This document shows positions 38,898 through 47,043 of a stretch of DNA of 64,000 bases, in pieces. The DNA is taken from NCBI GenBank assembly GCA_025992895.1, contig DAJPGA010000001.1:248001-312000 (forward strand), written 5' to 3'. Position numbers and translations under genes: made by a program. Each line of letters starts with the position of its first letter. Positions within the stretch are counted from its first letter, which is position 1. Source of the stretch: Veillonellaceae bacterium (lineage in GTDB: Bacteria > Bacillota > Negativicutes > Veillonellales > Dialisteraceae). The notes beneath the pieces were generated by a model. That model ran no database searches. It was not told the origin of the DNA and was given only the letters and a program-made list of their open reading frames with translations.

Positions 38898-38974
38898 TGG
38901 TGCGCTTGGGGGGATTTGAACCCCCGACACACGGTTTAGGAAACCGCTGCTCTATCCAGCTGAGCTACAAACGC
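38898..38974 (-). tRNA. tRNA-Arg, anticodon CCT
   Basis: Acceptor GCGTTTG pairs with CAAGCGC; the D arm has AGCTCAGCTGGATAGAGC; anticodon loop TTCCTAA in a GCGGT/ACCGT stem gives CCT (reads AGG); the T arm is GGGGGTTCAAATCCCCC; CCA is encoded. Confidence 0.95.
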
Positions 38975-39018
38975 ATTAGTATTATTTTACAAAATGATGG
39001 TGTCTTTTTCAAGTATGG

Positions 39019-40182
39019 CTAAAACAGATCTTTCAACTTGGAGAAGATGCCCTTTTTCTTTTCGGGTTTTCTTCTTAAAACCGGCTCTTCTTCTTTCTTC
39101 TCCGGCACGGGTTCGCGGCTTGGCGGCGGGGCGGACTGGCCCGGCTTGAAGGGCGGGGGCGCGGTGAAGGTGGGCATCCTTAAGACCGGCGGGGCCATGA
39201 AGTTTGGCTTCACGACGGGCGGGTGGTAGGATCTGGGCCTGGCTTCGCTTCTTCCGTACGGTACGTAATGGTATGACTTGGCGGAAGGATCAGGGGTATT
39301 TCTCTGAACGATGTACCTGGCTCCATTGAAGTCGATGCCGCGGAGGCGTTCGAGGAGCATGGAGGCCATGACCTGCGGCGAAAAATAGGAAAACGGCAGC
39401 CTCGGCGCCATGCGGGCGATGGAGGAAAGGAAGGATGTCTTCACTTCGCCCATAGAGTAGTGGAGATCTTTCCTGATTTCATCCATGAGGAGGATCATGC
39501 CCTTCTGCGTGGGGAAAAGGTTCTCGTACGGGACGAGGTTATTCTTGTTTCCCATGCCGGACATGTCCATGAAGAAGACGAGGTACAGGTACGGCAGGGC
39601 TTCTTCGTTGTCCTTGATGCGCAGGTAGAAATTCGCGACGGTGTAGTACATGTTGCGGAGCTTCGACCATTCGCCGGCCATGATGTAGAGGGAAATCTTC
39701 TGCTGGAAAGCGCGGTACAGGATGTCCCGGGCGGTGTATGGTTCGCCGCGCTGGGCCAGTGTATTCTGCGATTCGCCGATTTCCCCTTCGGTCAGGCCGT
39801 AATTCTCACGGACGTTCAGGACATAGGCCATGTGATGCCCGATTTCCGCCTTGCCTTCCTTGGTGAGGACGTAAATCTTCGGCACGCCGTGGGCATAGTC
39901 AGACTCGGGAATCTGGGAAATGACGCGCCCGGTGAGCTCGGCATGCGAACCTTCGCCGGAGAGGCCGTAACGCTTCAGGAAATCCGAGAGTGCTTTGTCC
40001 GGCAGCATGCTGACCGTCTCCTGCGGCCGGCTGTAGCGGATCCAGCCATTCTCATACAAAAGCCCGATCCGTTCATTGGCATCCTGGCCGTAAACCTTCA
40101 GCTTGTACGGCGGTATCTTATGATGCACCGGCTTGCCGTCGAAGTAGTCGAGTATCAAAATGTCCCTGATCGATAAAGCCAT
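39019..40182 (-). CDS. SAP-domain protein of unknown function
   Basis: 387 residues; ATG at 40182 has AGGAGG about 8 nt upstream, better than the ATG 19 codons earlier. A SAP-like helix-hairpin motif (LSDFLKRYGLSGEGSHAELTG) lies near residues 65-90; SAP motifs usually bind DNA. The middle, about 100-290, is mostly helical and unrecognised (NMYYTVANFYLRIKDNEEALPYLYLVFF looks TPR-like). The C-terminus is Pro-rich (about 300-370: APPPFKPGQSAPPPS) and ends in a basic Lys/Arg tail. No signal peptide. It stands alone between the tRNA and the HAD gene. Function unknown. Confidence 0.75.
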   Translation of the reverse strand: MALSIRDILILDYFDGKPVHHKIPPYKLKVYGQDANERIGLLYENGWIRYSRPQETVSMLPDKALSDFLKRYGLSGEGSHAELTGRVISQIPESDYAHGVPKIYVLTKEGKAEIGHHMAYVLNVRENYGLTEGEIGESQNTLAQRGEPYTARDILYRAFQQKISLYIMAGEWSKLRNMYYTVANFYLRIKDNEEALPYLYLVFFMDMSGMGNKNNLVPYENLFPTQKGMILLMDEIRKDLHYSMGEVKTSFLSSIARMAPRLPFSYFSPQVMASMLLERLRGIDFNGARYIVQRNTPDPSAKSYHYVPYGRSEARPRSYHPPVVKPNFMAPPVLRMPTFTAPPPFKPGQSAPPPSREPVPEKKEEEPVLRRKPEKKKGIFSKLKDLF

Positions 40183-40338
40183 CGCAGCGCCTCCTTTCCC
40201 ATATATTCCGCCTTCTGCGGTCTTCGTAAACTTTTCCATTCTTAAGTATAATACAGAAGTGATTTTTTGGGAATTGGGAGAAATATATTATTCTATATAT
40301 ATTTCTATTATATAAAGGAAATGGGGAATATAGAGAGG

Positions 40339-40423
40339 AAATCAGGACTCAGCGCATCGCAGTAACGCAGCCGTTCCTTCCGATGCGGAACTCGCGATGC
40401 TCGTCATTCCTGAGTCCTGATTT
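40339..40423. repeat. Large inverted repeat between SAP-domain and HAD genes
   Basis: AAATCAGGACTCAG (40339-40352) and CTGAGTCCTGATTT (40410-40423) are perfect complements; inside them GCATCGC (354-360) pairs with GCGATGC (394-400). T-rich on its right side and A/T-flanked, it may end transcription from both sides, most likely that of the HAD gene. Confidence 0.65.
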
Positions 40424-40426
40424 TTC

Positions 40427-41071
40427 TTATATTTCCTTCTCCAGAAATTCCTGTGCTTCGGAGAGGCTCTTGAAGATACCGTAAGCGATGTCTCTTAGAT
40501 CATCTGTGACGGGCATGAGGTCGGGGACCATGATCGTTCTCATGCCAGCTTTGACGCCCGCGCGGACGCCGTTGGGGCTGTCTTCGAAAACGTAACAGTC
40601 CCCGGGATCGACACCAAGGCGGCTGGCCGCCAGAAGGAATACATCCGGTTCAGGCTTGCCGTGCTCGACTTCATCGCCCCCTGCAATGGCATCAAAGGCA
40701 TCACGAAGGCCCGTCTGGTGCAGATTTCCTTCGATCCTTGTAATGCGGCTGCTGCTTCCCATGGCGATCTTATAACCATGTTTGCGGAAGAAATGAAGAA
40801 TTTCCCTGCAGCCCGGTTTCTCCGGCACATACTGTGCAAAAATCTTGTCCACACGGCGGCGGCATTCGTTCTGGATCACCTGTCCGTCGGGTACATGGTA
40901 GTACTTTTCAATGACACCATTCATCACAGCACCATTCGTCCCGCAGATTTCATATTTGAAAGAATCCGGAAGCACCAGGCCCATCTCGCCCGCGATCTCA
41001 TTCCAGATCCTCTGGAAAATAAACTCCGTATCAAAAAGAGTCCCGTCCATATCAAAAATAACAGCTTTTAT
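40427..41071 (-). CDS. HAD-superfamily phosphatase with no standard start codon
   Basis: A HAD-IA hydrolase of about 214 residues. Motif I reads IKAVIFDMDGTLFD, motif II AMGSSSR, motif III GKPEPD, motif IV VFEDSPNG, as in beta-phosphoglucomutase-like and other sugar-phosphate phosphatases. The first ATG in frame (41050) is the Met inside FDMDGT, which would delete the nucleophile Asp. Upstream the frame is open to a TGA with no ATG, GTG or TTG. A perfect AGGAGG (41081-41086, plus-strand CCTCCT) lies 9 nt before the ATA at 41071, which I take as the likely start. A recent point mutation in the start codon, or a base-call error, is the other reading. Confidence 0.7.
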   Translation of the reverse strand: MKAVIFDMDGTLFDTEFIFQRIWNEIAGEMGLVLPDSFKYEICGTNGAVMNGVIEKYYHVPDGQVIQNECRRRVDKIFAQYVPEKPGCREILHFFRKHGYKIAMGSSSRITRIEGNLHQTGLRDAFDAIAGGDEVEHGKPEPDVFLLAASRLGVDPGDCYVFEDSPNGVRAGVKAGMRTIMVPDLMPVTDDLRDIAYGIFKSLSEAQEFLEKEI

Positions 41072-41340
41072 ACTAACGCACCTCCTGCGCTCGATTTTTC
41101 AAAAAGACTTTGCTTAACATTCCTTAATTATATAGAAAATGGGGAAAGAATAGAAATAGAGGAATGAAATAATAAGGGAAATTTGATTACAAGTTCGCTT
41201 CGATCGGAAAAATCAACGCTCAGGAATGATGAGCGGAGCGAGATTATAGCTGTCCCCGTTAGGGGAAAGTCCGGCCGGACGGCCGGGAAAGGGGTTCATT
41301 CCCAACGGACGAAGTCCGGTTGTGAAGGTTTTGATTTCCC
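41072..41340. other. Gene-free stretch with intergenic repeats
   Basis: A-rich start, then CTCAGGAATGATGAGCGGAG (41218-41237, also at 38818), R1 copy c, and an AACGGACGAAGTCCGG module (41307-41322) that recurs at 55493 and, reversed, at 63150. No gene is seen. Confidence 0.6.
41249..41300 (-). repeat. Structured intergenic repeat (family R1), copy c
   Basis: On the minus strand: CCCCTTTC, arm CCGGCCGTCCGGCCGG, ACTTTCCCC, TAAC, GGGGACAGC. The arm is a near-perfect hairpin with a sequence unlike the other copies. Confidence 0.65.
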
Positions 41341-41380
41341 ACGCAAAAAAGCTCTCTTTGCGGAGGGCTTTTTTGCGTAT
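41341..41380 (-). terminator. Terminator of the pil operon
   Basis: ACGCAAAAAAGCTCTC pairs with GAGGGCTTTTTTGCGT around TTTGCG. Both strands have a T run, so it can work in both directions. It lies 30 nt past the pilC stop. Confidence 0.85.
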
Positions 41381-41410
41381 TTCAGGTCTTCTTTATTAGG
41401 TTTTCTCCCC

Positions 41411-42604
41411 TCACACCCTCGCCGCCATGTGGAAGACGGGCAGGATGACGGAGAAGACGACGATGGCGGTCATGCCGCCTACCAATAGGAGCATGGCGGG
41501 TTCTAAGATCGCGCGGAAGCGGCTGGCTTTTCTTTCTGCTTCTCTTTCCATGAGGCCGGCGGCTTTCATGAGGAAGTCCGGGAGTTCGCCGCTTTCCATG
41601 CCGATCCTTGTGAGCTGGTAGAAGATGGGCAGGGAGAAACCGCTTTTCTTGAGGCTTTCGGCGAAGTCATTTCCTTTGGTGACTTCTTCCTTGACGGCCG
41701 CAAGGGCTCTTTCTGCTTCGCGGTTTCCTATGGTGTCCTTGCAGTCTTCGAGGGCGTCGCCCAGGGTTCTTCCGCTTTCAAGGAAGGCGGAGAGGGTGGC
41801 TGCGAAGCGGATGAGGAGGAGGCGTTTGCAGAAGCGGGAGCGGTAGAGGATTTCGTCTATTTTCTCTCTTCCTTTTTCTGTCTTCAAGGAAATCCCCAAG
41901 CCGAGTGCCGAGAGAAGCGGGAGGAGGAAGAGGAATCGTCCCGTTTCCTGAAGAAATTTCCCGACGGCCAGGGCTATTCTGGCACCGGCAGGAAGGGTAA
42001 TCTGCAGGGAGGCGAAGAGTGTCTCGAAGGTGGGGAGGATGAAGGTCAGGATGGTGAGGAGGACGGTCAGGGCGAAGAGGAGGACGAAGCAGGGATAGGC
42101 AAGGGCGCTTATCGCTTTCCTTTTGAATTCTGCTTTCTTCCGGTAGTGTTCGGCGATGCGGTCGAGTTCTTCGGGGAGCGTGCCTGTCATTTCTCCAACC
42201 TGGATCAAGGCGGTGAAGAAGCGGGGAAAGGCGCCTGATTCATCGAGCGTTTCCCAGAGGGTCCTTCCTTCCATAACGGTCTCGCGGGCGCGGGAGAGAA
42301 TGGGTTTCTCGGTTTTTTTCGCCTGTTCTTCAAGGAGGGCAAGGGAAGCCGTGATGGTAAGGCCTGCCTTGAGGAGGGCGCTCCATTCGCTGGCAAGGAC
42401 GGAGAGTGTCTCGTCTCCGGAGAATGGCTTCCTCTCAAAAAAGCGGCGTCTTTCTTTTCTTTCCGATGTTTCTCTTGTCAGCGAGATAATGGAAAAGCCG
42501 CGAAGGCGGAGTGCATTCGCGGCATCCCCGCCAGAGCTGGCGCCGATGGTGCCTTCTTCCATGGCTCCTTCGGTATTGAAGACTTTGTAGAGGTATGTTT
42601 CCAT
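41411..42604 (-). CDS. pilC: Type IV pilus / type II secretion inner-membrane protein PilC (GspF family)
   Basis: 397 residues. Starts METYLYKVFNTEGAMEEG, a typical GspF opening. Two T2SSF domains (about 60-190 and 265-385) carry the paired motif EWSALLKAGLTI / FSLPIFYQLTRIGMESGELP. Membrane segments lie near 165-190 (ALAYPCFVLLFALTVLLTIL), 210-245 and at the C-terminus (AMLLLVGGMTAIVVFSVILPVF). It is the platform protein that links the ATPases to pilus assembly. Last gene of pilB-pilT-pilC, 30 nt after pilT. Confidence 0.9.
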   Translation of the reverse strand: METYLYKVFNTEGAMEEGTIGASSGGDAANALRLRGFSIISLTRETSERKERRRFFERKPFSGDETLSVLASEWSALLKAGLTITASLALLEEQAKKTEKPILSRARETVMEGRTLWETLDESGAFPRFFTALIQVGEMTGTLPEELDRIAEHYRKKAEFKRKAISALAYPCFVLLFALTVLLTILTFILPTFETLFASLQITLPAGARIALAVGKFLQETGRFLFLLPLLSALGLGISLKTEKGREKIDEILYRSRFCKRLLLIRFAATLSAFLESGRTLGDALEDCKDTIGNREAERALAAVKEEVTKGNDFAESLKKSGFSLPIFYQLTRIGMESGELPDFLMKAAGLMEREAERKASRFRAILEPAMLLLVGGMTAIVVFSVILPVFHMAARV

Positions 42605-42634
42605 ATGTATCTTGTGTCGGCTTTACGCCGGGAA

Positions 42635-43633
42635 TCATTCGAGGGTTTTCAGGAGTTTTTCTCTGTCTTTTTCAGAGATGTTCTTCAGTCCATACGCTGC
42701 CTGCTTCAGGGTGCGCATGTTCTGGAGGCCCATTTCCATGTACGACGGGATCTGCTCGTCCTTGCCTTCCCGGATGAGGTGGGAGACGGCGGGGACGTTC
42801 GTCAGGATTTCGCGCATGAGGAAGGTTTCCTTGCCCGGGCGGCAGAGGCGCTGCGTGAGGACGTGCTGCAGGCAGGAGGCGAGGAGGCTCCGGATTTCAT
42901 TTTCCCTTGTGGAAGGAAATGCATGGATGATGCGCGAGCAGGCGTCTTTGGCACGTGTGGTGTGGAGTGTGGCAAAGACGAGGTGGCCCGTCTCGGCCGC
43001 GGTGAGGGCGGCTTCGATGGTCGCGGCATCGCGCATTTCTCCCACGGCAATGATGTCGGGATCCTCACGGAGGGATTCGATGACGCCTTCAGCAAAACTC
43101 GGCGTATCTTCCCCGATTTCCCTCTGGTGGACGAGGGCTTTGTCAGAGGAAATGACGTATTCGACAGGGTCTTCGAGGGTAACGATGTGGCAGGGGCGCT
43201 TAGCTGCGGCTGTCAGGAGAATGTGCGCGAGCGTCGTGCTCTTGCCGCTTCCCGAGGGGCCTGTGATGAGGACGAGGCCGTGCTCGAGGGCAGAGAGCTT
43301 GTCCAGGAAAGTCTTGTCGGGGTCGGCAGGGAGTGCGGAGAGCTCCGGCAGGACACGGATCGCAGCAGCCGGTTTCCCTCCGCTCTTGTAAATATGGAGG
43401 CGGAAGCGGGTATTTCCCAGAGAAAAGGCTGTATCGAGCGCGCCTTCTTTTTTGTATGATTCCATTCTGTCTTCATTGACGTAGGACGTGAAAAGCGCCG
43501 TGAAGAAATCTTCTCCAGCCGTCTCGCGAAGCTTTTTCAGCGCGCCGCCTGCGCGGATCATCAGCGGTTCATCCTGCGTGGCGTGCACATCCGTCAGATT
43601 CGGATACGTCTGCATGAGTTTTTCTATATCCAA
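42635..43633 (-). CDS. pilT: Type IV pilus retraction ATPase PilT
   Basis: 332 residues. Walker A GPSGSGKST (about 125-133), Asp box LEDPVEYV, Walker B DIIAVGEMRD, His box TGHLVFATLHT. The N-terminal domain is PAS-like as in PilT. It lacks the zinc site of PilB, which fits a retraction ATPase. It starts 5 nt after the pilB stop. Confidence 0.88.
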   Translation of the reverse strand: MDIEKLMQTYPNLTDVHATQDEPLMIRAGGALKKLRETAGEDFFTALFTSYVNEDRMESYKKEGALDTAFSLGNTRFRLHIYKSGGKPAAAIRVLPELSALPADPDKTFLDKLSALEHGLVLITGPSGSGKSTTLAHILLTAAAKRPCHIVTLEDPVEYVISSDKALVHQREIGEDTPSFAEGVIESLREDPDIIAVGEMRDAATIEAALTAAETGHLVFATLHTTRAKDACSRIIHAFPSTRENEIRSLLASCLQHVLTQRLCRPGKETFLMREILTNVPAVSHLIREGKDEQIPSYMEMGLQNMRTLKQAAYGLKNISEKDREKLLKTLE

Positions 43634-43638
43634 TTTGC

Positions 43639-44817
43639 TCAGTCCTCTCCCGCGATGACCTGGGAGGCTGATCTTGCTGAAATCCAGCCTTCCCGGAGCT
43701 CGCGAAGCGCCGCCGTGCCCATATCGGGCTGGCCCTGCGCTCTCATTCTTTCCTGCAGTTTGTCGGCCGAGAAGCCCCCGCGGATGATCTGCCGCTCTTC
43801 CCGTCCGATTTCAATCATTTCAAAGGCGCCGATGCGCCCTGCGATGCCGCTCCCATGACACTCTTCGCAGCCTTCTGCTTCCATGACCGTCTCTCCCAGA
43901 AATTCCTGCGGGAGGGAGAGGTCGGCGAATTTTTCTTCCGTCAGCGTAACTTTCCTTTTGCAATGCGGGCAGAGGCGCCCGGGGATGCGCTGGGAAATAA
44001 TCAGGGAAAGCGAATCCGCCAGAAGGTAGGGAGCGATGCCCATGTCCATCAGCCGGAGCGGCGCGGACGCTGCATTCACCGTGTGGAGCGTCGACAGCAC
44101 GAGGTGCCCCGTCAGCGCGGCATGCACGGCAATTTCCGCCGTCTCCCTGTCACGGATTTCCCCGACCATCAGGATGTCCGGATCCTGGCGGACAATCGAG
44201 CGAAGGCCCCTTTCGAAGGTGAGCCCCGCCTTTTCATTCACCTGGATCTGCGTCACGCCCTCGATCCTGTACTCCACGGGATCCTCGATCGAGATGATAT
44301 TCACCGAGGGGTCATTGAGGAGCCGCAGCGCTGCATAGAGCGTCGACGTCTTTCCCGAACCGGTCGGCCCGGTCGTGAGGATCATCCCCGATTTCCTTCT
44401 AAGGCACTTCATGAAAAGCTTTTCCTGGACATCCATCATCCCGAGATGGTTGTTTTCTATGAAATCGACCTTCCCGGAGAGAATACGGATGACGATCGTC
44501 TCGCCGTAAAGGGAGGGGAGCGTGGAAATACGGAAATCATAGGAAACGCCGTCCACGGTTTCCGAATACGATCCGTCCTGCGGCAGCCGACTCTCGGTGA
44601 TGTCCATACTCCCGACGACCTTGGCGCGCACGGATATCGGCTTCTTCATCGCAAGCATCATCGTGAAGCGGTCGTACAGGATCCCGTCCCGCCTGAAACG
44701 CACGCGGATGAAAGACTCCTGCGGCTCGATATGCACATCACTTACCCGCTCGCGGACCGCCGTGGTAAGGATCCGCCGCAGAGCCGCCTCTGCCGTCGGC
44801 GCACGCACTTCTTCCAT
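43639..44817 (-). CDS. pilB: Type IV pilus assembly ATPase PilB / GspE, short form
   Basis: 392 residues from ATG at 44817, preceded by GGAGG 5 nt away; an earlier ATG at 44874 lacks such a site. ASDVHIEPQ-like VSDVHIEPQESF, Walker A GPTGSGKTS (about 150), Asp box IEDPVEY, Walker B DILMVGEIRD, His box GHLVLSTLHT, and a four-Cys zinc site (CPHC...CEECHG) mark an assembly ATPase. PilB proteins are usually near 560 residues; the N-terminal MshEN/N1 domain is missing here. First gene of the operon. No pilin, PilM-Q or prepilin peptidase gene is in the window. Confidence 0.87.
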   Translation of the reverse strand: MEEVRAPTAEAALRRILTTAVRERVSDVHIEPQESFIRVRFRRDGILYDRFTMMLAMKKPISVRAKVVGSMDITESRLPQDGSYSETVDGVSYDFRISTLPSLYGETIVIRILSGKVDFIENNHLGMMDVQEKLFMKCLRRKSGMILTTGPTGSGKTSTLYAALRLLNDPSVNIISIEDPVEYRIEGVTQIQVNEKAGLTFERGLRSIVRQDPDILMVGEIRDRETAEIAVHAALTGHLVLSTLHTVNAASAPLRLMDMGIAPYLLADSLSLIISQRIPGRLCPHCKRKVTLTEEKFADLSLPQEFLGETVMEAEGCEECHGSGIAGRIGAFEMIEIGREERQIIRGGFSADKLQERMRAQGQPDMGTAALRELREGWISARSASQVIAGED

Positions 44818-45051
44818 AAGAACCTCCGGATAAGGAAATAAAACCGAAAGGAAGTGACTATATAACCAAGTCACAGCCCTGGGGAAATCAGGCCTATCCC
44901 CCGCGTTCCCCGTCCGGGAAGGCGAGTCAATCAGAAATTTCCTATATTATAACAAATATTAAGGAAAAAATCGCTGAGGGGTGGTCGTGTGCGGGTTTCC
45001 TCTCTTCTCCTGCGCCTTGGAGCAATTTTGTAAAAATAATTTTACACCCCC

Positions 45052-45080
45052 TTGCATTTTTGCTTTCCGTTTGTTATTAT
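45052..45080 (+). promoter_or_regulatory. Promoter of the tRNA-Trp/tRNA-Arg operon
   Basis: -35 TTGCAT (45052-45057), 17 bp, -10 TATTAT (45075-45080), 33 bp before the first tRNA. Confidence 0.75.
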
Positions 45081-45113
45081 ATTTAAGTCATATGGTTAAG
45101 GAACCAGAGACAC

Positions 45114-45189
45114 AGGGGCATAGCGCAATTGATAGAGCAACGGTCTCCAAAACCGTAGGTTGGGGGTTTGAGTCCCTCTGCCCCTGCCA
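45114..45189 (+). tRNA. tRNA-Trp, anticodon CCA
   Basis: Acceptor AGGGGCA/TGCCCCT, anticodon loop CTCCAAA in an ACGGT/ACCGT stem, G discriminator and encoded CCA. It lies 4 nt before the next tRNA, so the two are cotranscribed. Confidence 0.95.
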
Positions 45190-45193
45190 ATTT

Positions 45194-45270
45194 GGCCCAA
45201 TAGCTCAGCTGGATAGAGCACTTGACTACGAATCAAGGTGTCGGGAGTTCGAATCTCTCTTGGGTCACCA
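45194..45270 (+). tRNA. tRNA-Arg, anticodon ACG
   Basis: Acceptor GGCCCAA/TTGGGTC, anticodon loop CTACGAA in a CTTGA/TCAAG stem, T arm with GTTCGAATC, encoded CCA. The A at the wobble position is expected to be inosine and reads CGN codons. Confidence 0.95.
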
Positions 45271-45278
45271 GCAATGAA

Positions 45279-45303
45279 GACAGCGGAATCCACTGTCTTT
45301 TTT
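45279..45303 (+). terminator. Terminator of the tRNA operon
   Basis: GACAG-C-GG / CC-A-CTGTC hairpin followed by six T. Confidence 0.8.
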
Positions 45304-45419
45304 CGTGCGCCAAAAAGGATTTTTCTTTTCCCTGCATTCCATAAAAAACATGTATGCTGAAAAGCAAGAAATAGAATGATTTCTATTTTATATCCATGGA
45401 TTACCCTCTCTATAAAGAC

Positions 45420-45459
45420 TATAATAGATATAGAAAAAATAATACCATATGGTACTATT
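45420..45459 (+). promoter_or_regulatory. Promoter and palindromic operator of the flavoprotein gene
   Basis: A consensus -10 TATAAT (45420-45425) has only a weak -35. Right after it, at 45438-45459, is a 22-bp inverted repeat centred on the perfect TACCATATGGTA (45443-45454), with one mismatched pair. It would cover the start of the transcript, as a repressor site does. No regulator gene is next to it. Confidence 0.55.
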
Positions 45460-45490
45460 CCATTTTTTATAGAAAGGGGAGGTCAGACTT

Positions 45491-46969
45491 ATGAAAGAGA
45501 TTCCATCATTTTTCAAAAAGCCGGATCCTATTACGGATATTGCGGATACTAAGGAGTACGACATCGTCGTCATCGGCGCAGGTTCTCCGGGCGTTCCGTG
45601 TGCTTTGAAGGCAGCAGAACTGGGTGCGAAGGTCGCCATTCTCCAGAAGGAGAAGGAAGCCGCTGCGTGTGGGAACTTCGGCGCAGGCATCCTGACGGAC
45701 AAGAGCGATCCTGTCGACGTGGAAAAGTGCGTTTCCATGCTCGAAGCTGCTTCCGGCCACAGGGCCAAGAGGGAGCTTCTCGATATGTGGGCGAAGAAAT
45801 CCGGCGAGGCCGTTCTCTGGACGATTGAAAAGGGCAAGGAAGCAGGCGCCCAGGTCGTCGATATGGGAACGAATGCCCATGCAGGGCTCCTGAAGAGGAC
45901 CGGCTGGCACATCGAATTCACGACCTGCGTCTTCGGGCCGAAGCCGTACGACACCGGCGCTGCCATGAAGGCCATGTGCAAGCTGGCTGAGAAGAAGGGT
46001 GTCGACATTTTCTACGAGACCCCGGCAGTCATGCTCGATCAGGATGCAGACGGCAGAGTGACAGGCGTCATCGGCAAGCATGAAGAAAAGCACATCCTCT
46101 TCAAAGCCAGGAAAGGCGTCGTCGTTGCCACCGGCGACTATGCGAATGATAAGTCCATGATGGACTACTACCTTCCGGACATGACGAACTTCGCCCTGAA
46201 GAGGACAGGAAGAAGCGGCGACGGCCACAAGATGATCGTCTGGGCAGGCGGCCGCATGGAAAACGTCGGCCACACCAAGATGGCCCACGACATGGACTCC
46301 GGCCCGACCTCCCTTATGAGCGCCCCGTACCTGCGCGTGAAACTGAACGGCAAACGCTTCTGCGATGAAACCGTCGGCATGGAACTCATGAACTGCTACC
46401 TCACCTCCGCCGAAGACAGCGGCCACTACTGCCAGATCTTCGACTCCCGCTACGTAGACCAGGCCAAGAAAATCGGCATGACCGTCGACGATCCTGAATC
46501 CCTCAAGAACTGGATGCCGGAAGAAGAATCTGAGCACAAAGGCGTCATGAAAGACCTCATCGACACCTACAAAGCAGACACCCTCGAAGAACTCGCCAAA
46601 AAGCTCCGCATCAAAGACATCCCTGCCTTCCTTGAAACCGTCAAACACTACAACGAAATGGCCAAAGCAGGGAAAGATACAGAAATGGGCGTCCCAGCAG
46701 AAAAACTCTGCCCCGTCGAAGTCGGCCCCTTCTACGGCGTACACCGCCACATCCGCTTCACCGTAGGCTGCTCCGGCGTCGTCATTAACGAAAAGATGCA
46801 GTGCCTGGATAAAGACGACAACCCGATCCCGGGCCTCTACGCCGCAGGCAACCTCGCCGGCAACTTCTACGGCAGCATCGACTACCCGCTCGACATCTTC
46901 GGCCTCAACCTCGGCCATAACTACACCGAAGGCTACGTCATCGCCAAAGAAATCATGGGGAAAGAATAA
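45491..46969 (+). CDS. FAD-dependent oxidoreductase, fumarate/urocanate reductase-like flavoprotein
   Basis: 492 residues; ATG after GGGGAGG at 8 nt. An FAD-binding Rossmann motif VVIGAGSPGVPCALKAAELG lies at about 26-45; a second FAD contact IPGLYAAGNLAG lies near 450. This places it in the FAD_binding_2 family with fumarate and urocanate reductases and related enoate or steroid reductases. GNFGAG and HRHIRFTVGCSG are in the places of substrate-binding segments, but I cannot name the substrate. There is no signal peptide and no FMN-binding or haem domain, so it is probably cytoplasmic. Single-gene unit with its own operator and terminator. Confidence 0.78.
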   Translation: MKEIPSFFKKPDPITDIADTKEYDIVVIGAGSPGVPCALKAAELGAKVAILQKEKEAAACGNFGAGILTDKSDPVDVEKCVSMLEAASGHRAKRELLDMWAKKSGEAVLWTIEKGKEAGAQVVDMGTNAHAGLLKRTGWHIEFTTCVFGPKPYDTGAAMKAMCKLAEKKGVDIFYETPAVMLDQDADGRVTGVIGKHEEKHILFKARKGVVVATGDYANDKSMMDYYLPDMTNFALKRTGRSGDGHKMIVWAGGRMENVGHTKMAHDMDSGPTSLMSAPYLRVKLNGKRFCDETVGMELMNCYLTSAEDSGHYCQIFDSRYVDQAKKIGMTVDDPESLKNWMPEEESEHKGVMKDLIDTYKADTLEELAKKLRIKDIPAFLETVKHYNEMAKAGKDTEMGVPAEKLCPVEVGPFYGVHRHIRFTVGCSGVVINEKMQCLDKDDNPIPGLYAAGNLAGNFYGSIDYPLDIFGLNLGHNYTEGYVIAKEIMGKE

Positions 46970-46992
46970 GTAAAGAAATAAGGTATAAAAAA

Positions 46993-47026
46993 GAAACCGC
47001 TCTGAGTTGGGCGGTTTCTTTTTCAT
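46993..47026. terminator. Bidirectional terminator between flavoprotein and RhuM genes
   Basis: GAAACCGC / GCGGTTTC around a 10-nt loop, flanked by A and T runs. It lies between two genes that face each other. Confidence 0.85.
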
Positions 47027-47043
47027 TTAGGGAAATAGATTTT

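Noticed and set aside
45506-47026. 506-codon minus-strand frame opposite the flavoprotein gene
   Set aside because: Antisense of a clear FAD-binding protein with a good start; the product is low in complexity (Val/Asp/Phe/Ala rich).
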